64,000 nucleotides of DNA from Anniella stebbinsi (lineage: Eukaryota; Chordata; Lepidosauria; Squamata; Anniellidae). A program made the translations under genes and the position numbers. The stretch is taken from assembly GCA_029215795.1 (NCBI GenBank), contig JARDYH010000001.1:294134654-294198653 (forward strand), in the 5' to 3' direction. The notes under the pieces were generated by a model, which saw only the letters and a program-made list of their open reading frames with translations, was not told the DNA's origin and searched no databases. How positions within the stretch are numbered: position 1 is the first letter of the stretch; each line of letters starts with the position of its first letter. Shown in pieces: positions 12,411-24,700 of this stretch.

Positions 12411-13948
12411 TTTATTTTAGGTTGATTGCTTAATCATAATTAAGCAATTGGGACCAGCAACAAAATGTTCAGTGTTTCAGCCAGCCAGCCAGCCAGCCCC
12501 ACTGCACACTATTTTACACTGTACGCCCCCTACAGGCAGTCAATATGTTATGCCAATAGAAAATGTTGATTCCTTCTTGGGCTGTTTTGGGGTTCCTCCT
12601 CTTAGAATTCCCCCCCCCCCAAATGCATCTTGTACATCTACAAACCTTGTGGTTCCCCTACCTTGTCTACTGATATTTCGTTCTATCAGGCTATATAAGC
12701 ATTGGCACTCACCTCTTGTCATCAGTAATAGTGCGACAACACACCCTAGGAAACTTTTATGTTTTGAATCTTGTTTATACAACACATCTTGTTGATGTGT
12801 CTATGACTTATCTTTGTTCAGGTTTACATTTAATCGTAAAATATCATTTTTAAACAACTCTAATTCACGACATTAATGGTGGAACTCTCCAATGTTCCTT
12901 ATATGTATCACCATCCTTATATTTATCTGGCTCAAGTCTTATGGAGTAATATAAAAATAAGTGTGTTCAGGATTAAGGTGACACACTGTGCAATCCAAGG
13001 AAGGTTGGGTGCCCCTAAAGTCAGTTGACACCAATGAGCTCAAAAGTCCTTGACTGTTTGTGAAAATAATATTAAAGATTTTAAAATACTTTACATGGAG
13101 GTGAATTTCACTGTAAATGATGAAGTTTATTTCCCACTAAATTTATTTAGAATGAAATGTGATGTTATTTCAAATGCTGGACATTATGTGTGTGTATACA
13201 CAATGTCCAGCTCTTGGTACATTAAATGCATTAAAATTAATTAAAATGTAACTTTTGTGTTTGATGCCTGCAGTACCTGATATTATCACTAGGTGGAGGA
13301 CTTCCCTTACAGAGCATAGATCTACAGTCAATACAGTTTGAAGTCAGGTGTTATATGGCTGCCCCCTTTCCCCTACTGTGGGGCACACACCCCTCAGGAG
13401 AACAGAGTGGACAGACCCCACCTTCAGCTGACTATAGGGGTGCACCACAGCAGGCAGGCCCGACACCAGACTCTAGCAGGTTGTTGGCATAGAGCCATCG
13501 CCACTGTGATCCTTGCTGCTGAAGCCCCCTGCCTGCCAGCTTGTCTTCCCAAGCCACCTGCCAGCTAAAACTCCCTGCCTGTCTACCCACAGAAGCTGCC
13601 AACCCACCAGCACTCTTGGAACCCCTGTCAGCCCACACCCACCTGCAGCCCTGTCTGCCCACACCCACCAGCTGCAGCCCTCTACCTGCCAGCCCATAAA
13701 ACCCAAAAGTGCTACAAAGTGCAGAACTGATGTAGCTAAACCACTACACTCTAATAAGTTTGCAAAAATCATCTTCAGATTTTATTTAAAAATGTAATCA
13801 TGTGTATCCTCCATTAAATCCAAACTTACCATATACCCCAACAAGAAATCCAACAAATAAATTGCACACCCATGATACTGGAGGGACTCAATTCGTGTGT
13901 ACCTTACATGAAATCCAAATATACAGTGCTTAAAGGTTAATAAATAAC
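12411..13948. other. Gene-free; low-complexity CCTGCC-rich patch
   Basis: The stretch is mostly AT-rich unique DNA. At about 13,500-13,690 the words CCTGCCAGC, CCCACACCCACC and GCAGCCCT repeat, which produces proline-rich and tryptophan/glycine-rich open frames on both strands. I read this as low-complexity sequence. Confidence 0.4.
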
Positions 13949-14085
13949 TAAGGATACAATTTTATGCAAGTTCAGACAGAAAAAAAAGTCATGCAACTCC
14001 CAGCATTCCTCAGCCTCCTATGCTGGCTGGGGAATGCTGGGACTTGTACAACTTTTTTTTGTCTATACATGCATCCTTAGTTACA
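13949..14085. mobile_element. Palindromic MITE (AATCCTATGC family)
   Basis: The left arm has GTTCAGACAGAAAAAAAAGTC and CTCCCAGCATTCC; the right arm has GGGAATGCTGGGACTTGTAC and TTTTTTTTGTCTATACATGC. The two arms pair as a hairpin about 130 bp long. Same family as 7752-7875. Confidence 0.65.
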
Positions 14086-15253
14086 TATATACGATATCAG
14101 AATAGGAGGCACTGAATTCTACAGGCATCCACTGAATTCTCCTAATAAAGTCCAATAAAATATTCCATTACTTTGGACCATCAGTAGCTGCCCATAAAAG
14201 ACCAACACTATTCCACCATACACCGCAAAAACTTATCCCCACATAAGGGTTCAAAGAATTCACAAACAAATACATTAATTCACGGACAATAAAACCTTAT
14301 CCCTATATAAGAGGTCAATAATCAACAAAGAGCAACAATTTCAAAAACAGATGTGTCCTTAAAGTTTATCCTCCAGACTGAAAGTGTATTTAACTACTTT
14401 ATAATAAAACAACAAAGTATGAATATAAAGAGGATATCCACCTGTAAGTAGCAACCCCCCACCAAAAACACACAAAAAACTCACCACCTTTCTTTCATTT
14501 ATTTCATGAAAAGGACCCTCAGCTGCCTAAAAGCCAAGGTCTTCTTAAAACGCCTTCTCAACTATCGCTTTGTTCTCTCCAAAGCAAGAGTGACATGATT
14601 GCTTTTTCTAAGTTCTTAAATAGGAACCCATTTCAATTTGTTTAAAGCCTGTAGGTAATCAACTAAAGTCTGCTAGCTTTCATTCAACCTTAGCAGTCCC
14701 TCCTGTACATGAGTGCTGTTATAAACTGTCCCCTTAAAGGTACACTTCTCTAAAAACGTGATTGTAAATCCTGTAGGGTACTAGCAGAATTACACTAATA
14801 CCAAAACATTATCAGGTGAATATCTCTTTTGCAATGAAAAATATCAAGAATTAAATAAAAAAAATACTTTATAAAGCCAGTTAAATGCTGATTTAATAAT
14901 TTACAGAAACATGACTTTTACAGTCACATTATGATCTAGTGTTTTAAACAACATCAGCTGTGTACCTTTTAGTACTTTCGGTGGTTTTCACTTCAAACTG
15001 ATGCCTTCAGTTTTTCTGAATGGAAGAGGACCATTTCTCAGCCATTTCATCCACCTCAAAATCTATTGTTTTGTTTTGGCTTTATTTCAGGGGTGAAGCA
15101 AAATTCTTTCTGGGAGTGAAGAGAATAGAGCGGCCTCCATTTTGTTTCCCCCAGAAAGTACTGGTCTATACAACTGTTAAAGATACAGGAGCCCTGTCCT
15201 TCTTTCCATATGGTCACCCAATTTGAGACACTGTTACAGAGTTGTCCCGGTAT
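14086..15253. other. Gene-free AT-rich sequence
   Basis: No gene is supported. At about 15,160-15,230 a short fragment resembles one end of the element at 15,254-15,572 (ACAACTGTTAAAGATACAGG...GGTCACCC). Confidence 0.4.
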
Positions 15254-15572
15254 AGGCTGACCAGATAAAATCCAGGTCAGGGCTCATGTAACTTTAACAG
15301 TTGTAGAGAAAAGGGAATTTCAGCCAGTGTCATTTGTATGCAATTAGTCCCTGGTGAAATTCCCTCTTCATCACAACAGTTAAAGGTGCAGGCACTATAC
15401 TAGAGTGACCATATACAAAAGAAGGCAGGGCCCCTGCAGCTTTAACTGTTGTGATGAAGAGGGAATTTCACCAGGAACTAATTGCATACAAATGACACTG
15501 GCTGAAATTCCTTTTTCTCTACAACTGTTAAAGTTACATGAGCCCTGACCTGGATTTTATCTGGTCACCCTA
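15254..15572. mobile_element. Inverted-dimer MITE with 9-bp flanking repeats
   Basis: Two copies of a roughly 160-bp unit face each other. The left half runs from GACCAGATAAAATCCAGG through CAACAGTTAAAGGTGCAGG; the right half is its near-complete reverse complement, ending CCTGGATTTTATCTGGTCACCC. The pair is flanked by TCCCGGTAT at 15,245-15,253 and 15,573-15,581, an exact 9-bp direct repeat that reads as a target duplication of the whole dimer. No protein is encoded. Confidence 0.75.
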
Positions 15573-15774
15573 TCCCGGTATGAATGTTGTTAAGGCAGGT
15601 GATATCTGGGAAGAGACTCGGATGGCATGAGCTAACTGAAGCCTCACCTAAGGTATGGAAATACCATTAAATTGCAATCCTATGCATATTTATTCAGAAA
15701 AAGGCCTACAACTCCCAGCATTCCCCAGCCAGCATGCGTTTAGCTTTCTCTGAATTGAACCTTAAAATGTAGGA

Positions 15775-15995
15775 TGCTTCCAGACAGAGGGAGTCCTAGA
15801 GCTAACGGACAGAAGGCATTGTGTTGTCTTTTTTTTCATAGCATATTTTCCACTGTAAGAAAAAAGATGGAAGAAGTGATGAGAAAAATATGGGATGGTT
15901 ACAAATGGATGACAATGTCATGAAGATCCCCCATAAAATTCTGTGAATGAGGCAGGGCAATTGCACATTGAAAACCTTATCTGGAAACACACTTA
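15775..15995. mobile_element. Non-autonomous DNA element, GCTTCCAGA ends
   Basis: It begins TGCTTCCAGACAGAGG and ends CCTTATCTGGAAACAC. The right-hand segment (GTGAATGAGGCAGGGCAA...) matches the right end of a longer element at 38,202-38,907. A non-coding family with imperfect terminal inverted repeats. Confidence 0.5.
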
Positions 15996-16019
15996 AACTG
16001 TTTGGTGGAAGCCAACCTG

Positions 16020-16192
16020 AGGAAGGGCCATAGCTCAGTGGCCAAGCACATGCTTTGGGGGCAGACTGTCTCAGGTTCCATCATCAGCATCCCTAGATTA
16101 AAAAAGACCCTTGGATAGGTGCTGTCTGTCAAAGTAAATAGCACTGGGCCAGATTGTCTGGTGGTTTGACTCAGGAAAGCAATGTCATATGT
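16020..16192 (+). mobile_element. tRNA-derived SINE
   Basis: The left end has an A-box-like GCCATAGCTCAGTGGCC and a B-box-like CAGGTTCCATC, the two internal Pol III promoter boxes of a tRNA-like head. The tRNA-unrelated body (GCACTGGGCCAGATTGTCTGG) is shared with the copy at 30,471-30,660. Diverged, so it is an old insertion rather than a functional tRNA gene. Confidence 0.75.
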
Positions 16193-16267
16193 TCATCTCT
16201 TTGGAGTATTTGAGATCCTTGTTTCTGTTCAAAACCAATCAAGCAGTTCAATGTATTTTGTTTCTTT

Positions 16268-16394
16268 AAGGCACAATCCTATGCATACTTGGGGTGGGCG
16301 GGGAGTCCTACAACTCTCAGCATTCCCTAGTCAGTGTGTTGAGAGTTGTAGGACTTTTTTCTATCTAAACTTGCATAGGGTTGTGCCCTTAATT
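16268..16394. mobile_element. Palindromic MITE (AATCCTATGC family)
   Basis: GGCACAATCCTATGCATACT on the left pairs with TGCATAGGGTTGTGCCC on the right, and CTACAACTCTCAGCATTCC pairs with GTGTTGAGAGTTGTAG. It is a hairpin-forming non-coding element. Confidence 0.7.
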
Positions 16395-18171
16395 GACCAA
16401 TAGATGCAGGCTTACAGTTAGGTGCTCTTTGGACTGAAATGTGTTTTTGAGTCAATTTGTAGCAGGATACATATACCTTTCACTTCATGTTGCTACTACA
16501 TTTATATACATTTCATTTCTGCTAATGCACTCAAGGCAGGACGGGAGAGGAGTAGGGAGCTGGGCTCTCTCTTTCCCCCCAAATTTTCTCTATGTGTGAC
16601 CTAATATTTAGGTCATATTTCTCTGTCCTTGTACAAACAGCTTATTAGACTGAAAAAGAGGGGAAAGTTTAAAAAGAAAGCAAACAAGGTGAGTTAATGA
16701 ATTAACTTATGTTTCAAAACAACAACAAAACAACAACATGTCCTATACCATATATATATCCAGAGTGAAGATGGAACTTCAAGGAAATGTAAAAGAATCT
16801 TTTGCAGATCCTTAATCACTAAAGTCTTACACAGCTATTAAGAGTCTGCTGTCTATCAGAACATGCTAATGTTCTGGCTTTATCGGACCTCCAGTCTAAC
16901 TCCTATTGGCTGGAGTGTGGAAATTCCTTTCTCAGCCTGGTTGAATAACTCTTCAGCAGCTACAGTAGGACAAGTAACGGCACCACCACAGGCATGCTGG
17001 GGAAGGGGGAGGGGAGCGGAGGGGGGAGAGGACAGTCTATAACAGCGCCACTTCTTTAGTAACCCTCACATACATCAGCCTTGGATAAGATCCTTCCTGT
17101 GGCGGCACTGGCCAAAGCAAGCTCCACCGCCCTTTAAGCCAAAAAAGATAGTGGATGTGGAGAGCTGCCACAAAGCAGCAGAATGACTGTTAAGAAATAA
17201 ATTTGAAGATCAGGACATTAAAATGAATGGCAGGATGTACAAAAAAACAACAACCACCAAACCCCAAGCATAGGTCAAACGGCATTCGTCACAGGTTTTA
17301 GACGGGGAATTCCCTTCCCTAAACCCCCAGCGCCTTTGAAATGACACTTCCAAAGGAATCGCTGAAAAGTAAGACCCTTTCCGTCCGATTTCTTGGTTCC
17401 TTAGGCTGTCCCTTGGCTTTTCAATAGCCTCCCTAGTCCCTTTTGCTTTGGTGCTTAAGGGTTTCTTTATGAATGCCCCAAAACACAGCCCAAGGACCGA
17501 GGTGCACGTGTGCGCCTCAGCGTGCGGTTGACCCAGCCGAGAGTTAAAGAAAAAGATCGCCTCAATGGAGCCAAGCGGGGCTACGGAAAGTGCCCCCGCA
17601 GTGGCCCAACGAGACATCCGCCTGTGGCTCGCGCGTCCGGCTTCCACCCTAGCTCGGTGTAGGCGATTGGAGTCGCCTCCGGTGCAACCGGATCCTGGCC
17701 ACGATTACTCGGAAGATAGTCCCAGTGTGTTCAGGGAGGCTTACTCCCAAGTAAGCGTATGTAGGATTGCAGTCTTAGGCTGCAAGCTTATGCACATTAC
17801 CAGGGAGCAAGTCCCGTTAAACTCCGTGGGAGTTCCTTCTGAGTAGACGCCTTGAAGTCCAGCTATTAAGTCCAACTGTTTTAAGGGCTGGCGCTGGCGG
17901 ACAATGTCCCCATCGTGAACTGGGACCTTTTCAGAGTCGTGTGATTAATCCACGGTCATCCCCACATTCAGTGGACCGAGAATTGAGGATTTTACTCCGA
18001 TGCATGAATGCGAATCTGCTTGCGGCATTTATACGCTGCTGTAATGAAACCGCGTTACAACAACTAGGAAAAGCTGTTTCAAACGGTAGAAGATCCGCAG
18101 AATGGGTTGCAAGCAATGCACATCTCTGAAGCAGATGGCAAAATCTGAATGGCAAAAGGGGAGTACCCTGT
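16395..18171. other. Gene-free; contains a common AAGTAAGC-type repeat relic
   Basis: No gene is supported. At about 17,730-17,845 the words AGGCTTACTCCCAAGTAAGC, GTAGGATTGCAGTCTTAGG and CTTCTGAGTAGAC form a diverged palindromic repeat; a similar relic lies at about 19,390-19,475. The GC-richer stretch 17,270-17,720 has overlapping frames on both strands with no recognisable domain. Confidence 0.4.
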
Positions 18172-18272
18172 TTAGACAAGAAAAAGTCCTACAGTTCCAA
18201 GCATCTGGCTGGGAAATGCTGGCAGTTGTAGGGCTTTTTTCTGCCTAAACATGCCTAGGATTGCACCTTTAA
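18172..18272. mobile_element. Palindromic MITE (AATCCTATGC family)
   Basis: TAGACAAGAAAAAGTCCTAC pairs with GTAGGGCTTTTTTCTGCCTA, followed by AACATGCCTAGGATTGCACC. Same hairpin family as 16,268-16,394. Confidence 0.65.
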
Positions 18273-18497
18273 CCAGTTCTACCTTATTCCTTAACAGTGC
18301 CGGGGGCTCCAGTTTTTAATCTCATATCTCTGAATAAATTTTAATTTGCATTAGGAAGTATAAAGCCAGGGTGGGTTTCGTGGTGGTGATTAATTAATGT
18401 ATGACCTTGTGCATGGACCATTGGTTGGGGAGAGGACCCTTCATTTTCTCCCCTACTTCGTTTAGACTCAATCTAATTCTGAACACCGCTGGAATGG

Positions 18498-18501
<4 letters not shown>

Positions 18502-18531
<30 letters not shown>
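18502..18531 (+). repeat. (CT)n microsatellite
   Basis: About 15 uninterrupted CT units. Confidence 0.95.
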
Positions 18532-18533
<2 letters not shown>

Positions 18534-18944
18534 TGTCTCAAACACACACACAAGTAGGTAAATCTCATCCCGCGTAGATAAATCCATATCCTTGAGATCC
18601 TTCCTTTTCTAATTATTAATTGGGAATAACACCCTCCATATGCTGCCTGCGCCTTTTGATCCGTTTTCGGGAGGAAGTCCCATACTTAACCAGTGGTAAA
18701 TGTGTACTGAACTGCAAGGTTCATGCGACCATTAAAGGCCAGAATCTCCAGAATTATTGGGATAGATCGGCTAATTCTGCCCCTTTGCCAAGTTCCATCC
18801 TCCATGATTGTAAGACCAAACAAACAAAAAGGTTGAAGGGCTGGAATTTGTCTCTTAAAAATGCCCCCCCCCCAAGCTTGCAGGGAAACCATATTAAGAT
18901 CAAATCCAAAGGGAGGTGCCTTTGACTTCAGTGGGGCCCCCTCC

Positions 18945-19300
18945 ACAAGAATGCGCCTTTGCGCCTGGTTCCGCGATTATGCGCATTATCGCGGAGGCGC
19001 ATTTACTCACAATCCCTCTGCACGGGAGGCGGCGGGAAGCGGCGAAGCGCATTAAAAGATGCCCAAAAAGCGCTTTCCAGGTAGTTAATGCGCATAATCG
19101 CTTGTTCACACAGCGAAAATGCGCTTTAACGGCCGGAGCAAAATAAAAGTCGCTATTTAACGCGCGTTCGAAAATGCGCATTATCGGGGAGATAACGCGC
19201 CTGTACGCCCGTTTTGCGCTCCGCTCGTGTGTAGGTAAAATTTATAATGAGCCTTCAAGGCTCATTAAACGCCCCGTGTGGAGGAGGCCTCTGACTCTCA
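18945..19300. repeat. GCGC/TGCGCATTA-rich interspersed repeat
   Basis: The segment is built of words such as ATGCGCATTATCG, GGCGCATTTACTC, GAAGCGCATT, AAAATGCGCTTTAACG and GATAACGCGCC. The same order of words recurs, more decayed, at 28,075-28,395 in DBX1 intron 3 (GCGCATTTACTCCTAATACC, AAATGCGCTTTAAAG, GCGCTTTAACTC, TGCACTCCGCTC). The short open frames come from the repeat and are not genes. Confidence 0.65.
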
Positions 19301-20130
19301 TCTGTATCTGCTTCAGGGTAAGTGAATAAACAGACTGAAAGCTTTAGCTGGGAGCCTCAGCACACCTGCTAGCCCGATTTTATCCATGTTTACGCGGAAG
19401 TAAGTTCCACTGGATTCAGCGGGACGTGCCCCCGCTGCCCAAGTGGGGGATACATAAGACTGCAGCCTTCCATAGCACTTCCTTTGTAATGGGCTTTGAG
19501 GATTGAGAGGGTGTCGACTTTTTCCTTTTGTCTTGGCAGTTTGGTGATAGTTCTCGTCAAATTAGGGCTCAGTGTAATGGAGTAAAGGTGCCCTTGTCGG
19601 AGCAGGGTGTGTGTGGGAAACTACTGAAGTCTTCGCGGGCAGCAGCTATTAGGGAGGGAAAGGAAAATTACACAGCACAAATTCGGAATATTTGCCAGAG
19701 ACACACGGCCCAAACTCCGGTGTCCATTTGATTCTAATCTGCTACTTTTGTAGCGTCCCCCCTCCTTTTTTTTGCTTTTTAAAAAACCCAGATATATCAA
19801 AAGGAATCATCCCTTACATATGAAATTATTCAATTTAGTATGAGTCTAGGACTTTGGGCCTGAACTGTTTTTTTTAAAAAAAAACCCTCCAGAGAGGGGG
19901 AGTTGGTTTGGGGGATTTGTGGGTGGGGTGAGAGCGAGGGAGTTCGGGGGGCGACTTGTCACCGCCATATTATTTCGCCGGCTAATTCCCTTCGCCTTTC
20001 CTCAAATAACTTTTCGATTTGAGTCGAGGGAGAGGTTGAACAGACGTTCTTTCTCTCCTAATGTGAAATAAATCGCAGATGCACTTTCTCCACTCCTGAA
20101 TGGTTAAAGTATCGACTTGGAGATCATAGG

Positions 20131-20166
<36 letters not shown>

Positions 20167-20860
20167 CCGGACCCAAAACGAAACAAAACCACAATCGAAA
20201 GAAATAAAGCTGGTTAATAAGATTTTTGGAAGGGCGAAAGCGTTGTGCTCCCACGTAAAAAAAGAAAAGGAGGAGGGGGAATTGAAACAGCTGAAGGTGA
20301 CAGTTAGTTCATGCTTAATAGGATCAGGGCTGCTTGTTTGGGCTGCACGCTTCTGCTAGCGAAAGGTTCAGCTCCAAAGGGGCTGAATGGGGCGCTTTTA
20401 AAACATACGACGTTTTAACACATCTGTTAGATTCTGCAAGGGAGAGTTGGGGGGTGTCTTTTTTTTTTTTTAAGCATTTACAACAACCACTTTGCAAAGT
20501 TTGCAGTTTGAAACACCTCCCCATCCCTCCCCTCTACTGCCTCTGCACATTTTTTGCTTTTTATTTACGCGTCCTCCATGTTCCCCCTTGAATACAAAGA
20601 TAGTATTTGCTGCTTTGGGCTTTAGGTTTTGATGGCTAGGGTTTCCAGAAAGTCTGCTACAAAAAAAGACTCTAGAGCCGAAGCAACCCGGGAATAGGTT
20701 ACCACTCAGCCTGTTAAGGAAATTCATTAATCCTTTTCTTGAAATAATTCCCTTTTTTGCTCGTCAGAGGCGAGATGTCATTGGAAACTTTTTTTAAAAG
20801 GGCATTTAATTAGTGTGTGTTTGTTTGTGTGTGTGTGTGTGTGCGTGCGCGCGCGCGCTG
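19301..20860. other. DBX1 upstream flank, gene-free
   Basis: Unique sequence of mixed composition with a (CA)n tract at about 20,131-20,162 and a (TG)n/(GC)n tract at about 20,812-20,860. No separate gene is supported. It probably carries DBX1 regulatory sequence, which I cannot delimit. Confidence 0.4.
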
Positions 20861-21150
20861 CTTCGGAACAAAACCCTGCTGGTCGCCTTTGGAGCGACGC
20901 CTTTCCAAAAGAGGCGGTCAATATGCAAAATTGATGACCACCCTTTCTTTGTGGCGGGGGCCATTATGCGTGGCTTGCTTATGAAGTCTAATCCAATCAT
21001 AAATTGCACCCCCGGACCAATGAGGGAGCCCCGAGCTCCCGAAGAATGAAACTCAAGTGGAGCACCCCATTGTTGGAGCTGTCACTTTCGAAAGCGCTCG
21101 AGGGGCGCTGGCCACTATAAAACCCATTACGCCGGAGGAAGGGGGCCAGG
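20861..21150 (+). promoter_or_regulatory. DBX1: DBX1 proximal promoter with TATA and CCAAT boxes
   Basis: A TATAAAA box sits at 21,116-21,122, about 246 bases before the start codon, so transcription should start near 21,147. Two CCAAT boxes lie upstream at 20,993-20,997 and 21,017-21,021. An octamer-like ATATGCAAAAT is near 20,921 and CCATTATGCG near 20,961. The sequence becomes CpG-rich from here through exon 1. Boxes are seen directly; start site and use are inferred. Confidence 0.65.
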
Positions 21151-21367
21151 AGAGCCCTGCCAGACTCACGCGGCGGTCCTCTGCGCCAGGGGCCTGAGCA
21201 GGTCCATCCCGGGGGGAGGGAGAAACAGGACGAGGACCAGGATGAGGATTTGAAACAACAACAGCACCCCGACCCCGCCGTCCCAAGCCTCGCTTTTTCC
21301 GCGGAGCCGTGGAAAGGTGCGCTGGCCCGCGCTCTCCCCGCCTTGCGCGCGCTCTCCCGCTTGTGCC

Positions 21368-21746
21368 ATGATGTTCCCAAGCCTGCTGGCTCCTCCAGCC
21401 GTGTACCCGAGCCTCCTGCGGCCCACCCCCACCCTCACCTTGCCTCAGTCGCTGCAATCCGCCTTTTCCGGCCACTCCAGTTTCTTGGTGGAAGACCTCA
21501 TCCGGATCAGCAGGCCGGCCTCTTACCTGCCCCGAAGCGGCGCCCCTCCGCCCAGCATGTCTCCGCCCATCTCCGGCGCCAGCAGCGCCAGCACCGACAC
21601 GGGGAGCTCCTCCTCCGAGCTGGGCGCTTCCAACGTCTCGGGCGCCCGACGGGGCTGTTCCGCGGAGACTTCCGTCTCTCCCAGCAACGACGCCACTTTC
21701 CTGAAGTTTGGGGTCAACGCCATCCTGTCCTCGACGCCCAGGACAG
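21368..21746 (+). CDS. DBX1: DBX1 exon 1 coding part
   Basis: The start is the first of two adjacent ATGs in GCCATGATG; the second ATG gives a protein one residue shorter. This exon encodes residues 1-126 and the first base of codon 127, including FLVEDLIRI, a serine-rich stretch and the eh1-like motif. The donor is ACAG|GTAAGC. It lies in a CpG island, which creates long antisense open frames with no recognisable product. Confidence 0.95.
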
Positions 21747-24700
21747 GTAAGCGGGGCGATCAGCAACTGCCGCCCCGCCAGCAAGTCCCTTGGCCACAGC
21801 GCTGCAAGGATTGCCGGGAATAGGGGGTGGGTGGGTGAGGAGGTGTGGGTGGAGGTGAGGCGCTGGGATGGGCAGGAGCTTCCTCTTGCCACATCCATTC
21901 AAGAGCGAGGGAGGCAGGTGGGGGCCGAGCAGACCGACGTCATGAGCCAGATGTGTTGGCACTTCTGTTCATTTAAGAGAGCAACTGGATCTGCTTTTCA
22001 GTTTAAAGGATAATAGGCACGCCGCTGCTATAACGTCTCTTTCGTGGCATCGCACTGGCCATACCAACAACAACGCGTGCCAGTTGCGCATTCTGGGGTA
22101 GAAAATGTGTTGCAGGCCAACATGCCGCTGAATAGCAGTCACTGCTGAGGAACAGCAGCGGGAAAGAGAGGGCTATTGCCCTAGAAATGTAATCGAGCGA
22201 TCGAACAGTTCTGCTACTTTGTGGGCTTCCCAGAGCCAGCTGATGGGCCACTATGGAGAACAGGGTGCAACAGACCGGCCTTAGGTCTGATCCGGTGGAG
22301 CCCTGCTTAGGCTCCTATTCGTTTTCTCCCCTCCGTTTTTCAAGTGGGCAGCGTGTTTCTGCTTCCCAGGTCAGCAGCTGCTAGCGGCAGGGTTGGGTGG
22401 GGTGCGGTGGGGGGAAATCTCTCTAATTCATGTTTTCTTTCCCCAGAAACATCCCACGCGCTGATCCAGAATGTCCCTCCCAAGACCTTCTCCTTCCCAT
22501 ACTTCGAGGGGTCCTTTCAACCTTTTATCAGATCTTCTTATTTTCCAGGTAGGTCTCGGGTGTGGCTCCCCATCCCTCCTTGTGCCCCCTCCCTGCACCA
22601 CTCACCTCCCCACGCTACGCACTTATATTGTTGCAGCCATGAAAAGCGATCTCTTTCTGGCCGTTTCTACACCAGGCTGTTTGCCTAGGATCTCCCTCCC
22701 TCCCTGCCTGTGCCCCGATGGTGTGTATTAGGTACTTCCGGGTTCGCCCTCCCTCCCTCTACACCCCTATGGTGTAGAAAGGGCCTGTTTCTCGGAGGGA
22801 TCGTGTGGTGGGGGGAGGGATAGTCCCCGTCCTCCAGTTCAGAGGTTGGACGGGGTACAACATTCAAGAATCAGTCGCGCCAATTTGATGCCCTATTTAG
22901 CACAAGCGGCAACTGCTTGACATTTTTCTTCCCAGTTCCCCACCGCCCCTGCGCTACAAATTAGCCAGAATTGTCATGGTCCAAATGTGAGGCGGTTCAT
23001 TTCTGACAGAGATGCTGCCGGCCTCCTCTTCAGGGCGGCGGTTTTCCCACAGAGTCGCTGTGCTCTTTCCTGATTGCCAACAAAAGTTTCAGCACCATGA
23101 CCAATTTGGTCAGCTCCCTCCAGGCAGCCACACACAGAGCCCAGGGGCTGACTCGGCCTTGCTGCTGATAGACATTTACCAGCCATGGGCTAATTTCCCA
23201 TTAAGGGTCATTCGCTCTGCCAACATTTTCACAAGACCACATGGAGCGCTTCCTTGTTTGGGGACTTCAGCGTGGCCGGAGCCAACTTCCCGCCAAAACT
23301 TTTGCTTTTGGAAAAGTTATATCCATTTCCGAAGGACTTGGAAGCAGAGGGTAGATTGGCAGCATTGCAGAAGAGCTAGACAGGTAGACCAGAGTAATTT
23401 CAGAGGCCCTACCAACCAGGCAACAGTTGACCATCCTGCTATTTAATGTTACTCAGGGCTGACCCAAGACAATTTTTCTTTCTGAAGCAGATGAGCAAAC
23501 AGGTCCCATCCCTCCCTGCCTCAAGTCAAGGTGTATAGCACCCAATGCCAACCACCTGAATTTCTAGTACATCTCACCCTCACTAGTAGTGAAAAATACA
23601 ATAATAAACTAAATAACTAATAATTTGCTGCCCTTTCATGACACCCAAAATATGCTACCAAGGTGGCTGCCTCACTCTATCTAAAAAATTGTCTGGCCTG
23701 ATGTTACTATATCAATAACAACTCCCACCTTATTAGAGCATTAAAATACAACATATAGTGCCCAGTGATTTGTCTGGGGGTACCTAATGCTGGAGCATTG
23801 TTGCAGCTTAGCCGGTGTAGACCCCATCAGTGCCTGGAACGGCGACCACTAAGAACTCCTCTTGTAACCCCTCCTCCCCAAAATTTTCTAAATAAAGAGG
23901 GATATAAAATACATATTTATAGGTATCACTTCTTAGCTGACATTATGTTAATCTTGTTGTTGTTGTTGTTGTTGTTGTTGTTAAAGTAATATTATACTGC
24001 TGGTTTGGTTTTCAGCTTTAGGATGTGTGTTAGATATAGGATACTCTAATTCTTTACTCATGTCAATTTGATCTTAAAGATGTTAAGAAGAATATGCCCT
24101 AAATAATCAGCCAAGGATATCAAACCAAGTTAACTTCAGATCTTAATTTTTGTGCTGAAAAAAAGTTAAGGATTAAAAGGAACAACTTTCAAAAATATCA
24201 TTCCACCAACAAGCTGTTAATATATTTTGTTCCAAAAAGCCAAGGGCTCCCCCATTCATTCTCCTGATAATGGAATTTGCTTCCTTTCTCCTGCATTTGA
24301 ATGGCCCAACAAAAACAACTTGAGCCTTATATATAGCTTTTCATGTCCATTTAATGAAAATGATTTGGGGAAAGAGAAGGCTGTGTCATCAGTATTCTCC
24401 CCAAGGAACTTGGCATGCAGTTGTGTTTAGTTTGAAAGTGTAAATCTCTTTTGTTCCAATAATATATGGCTTTAGCTGCTTGTCCTCAGTCTTTTTCTGT
24501 TAGTTCATTACTACACAATTACCATTCACGCTTCATTAGAATCTCTGTTTCTCTTTGGGAGTTTTTCTTTCCGCTTAAAGGCGAAACTCTGCCCTTTTTA
24601 TCATACCAATCCCATTGGGAACCAGTCAATGTGCTAATTAGCTGTTACTTTTCATGTCATCAGAGTGAATTCTGCAGGTTTTGTAAGGAAGAGGGGGGGG

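Noticed and set aside
13338..13797. Proline-rich and Trp/Gly-rich frames on both strands
   Set aside because: They arise from CCTGCC/CCCACACC low-complexity sequence.
16027..16095. Possible tRNA gene
   Set aside because: The A and B boxes are present, but no cloverleaf can be formed and a SINE body follows.
17210..17647. 145-codon frame on the - strand as a gene
   Set aside because: No recognisable domain, no plausible promoter or splice context, and overlapping frames on the other strand.
21053..21898. 281-codon open frame on the - strand across DBX1 exon 1
   Set aside because: It lies opposite the real exon in CpG-rich DNA with few stop codons. The translation is low-complexity Gly/Arg/Ala with no domain, and the + strand has a perfect DBX1 match with correct splice sites.
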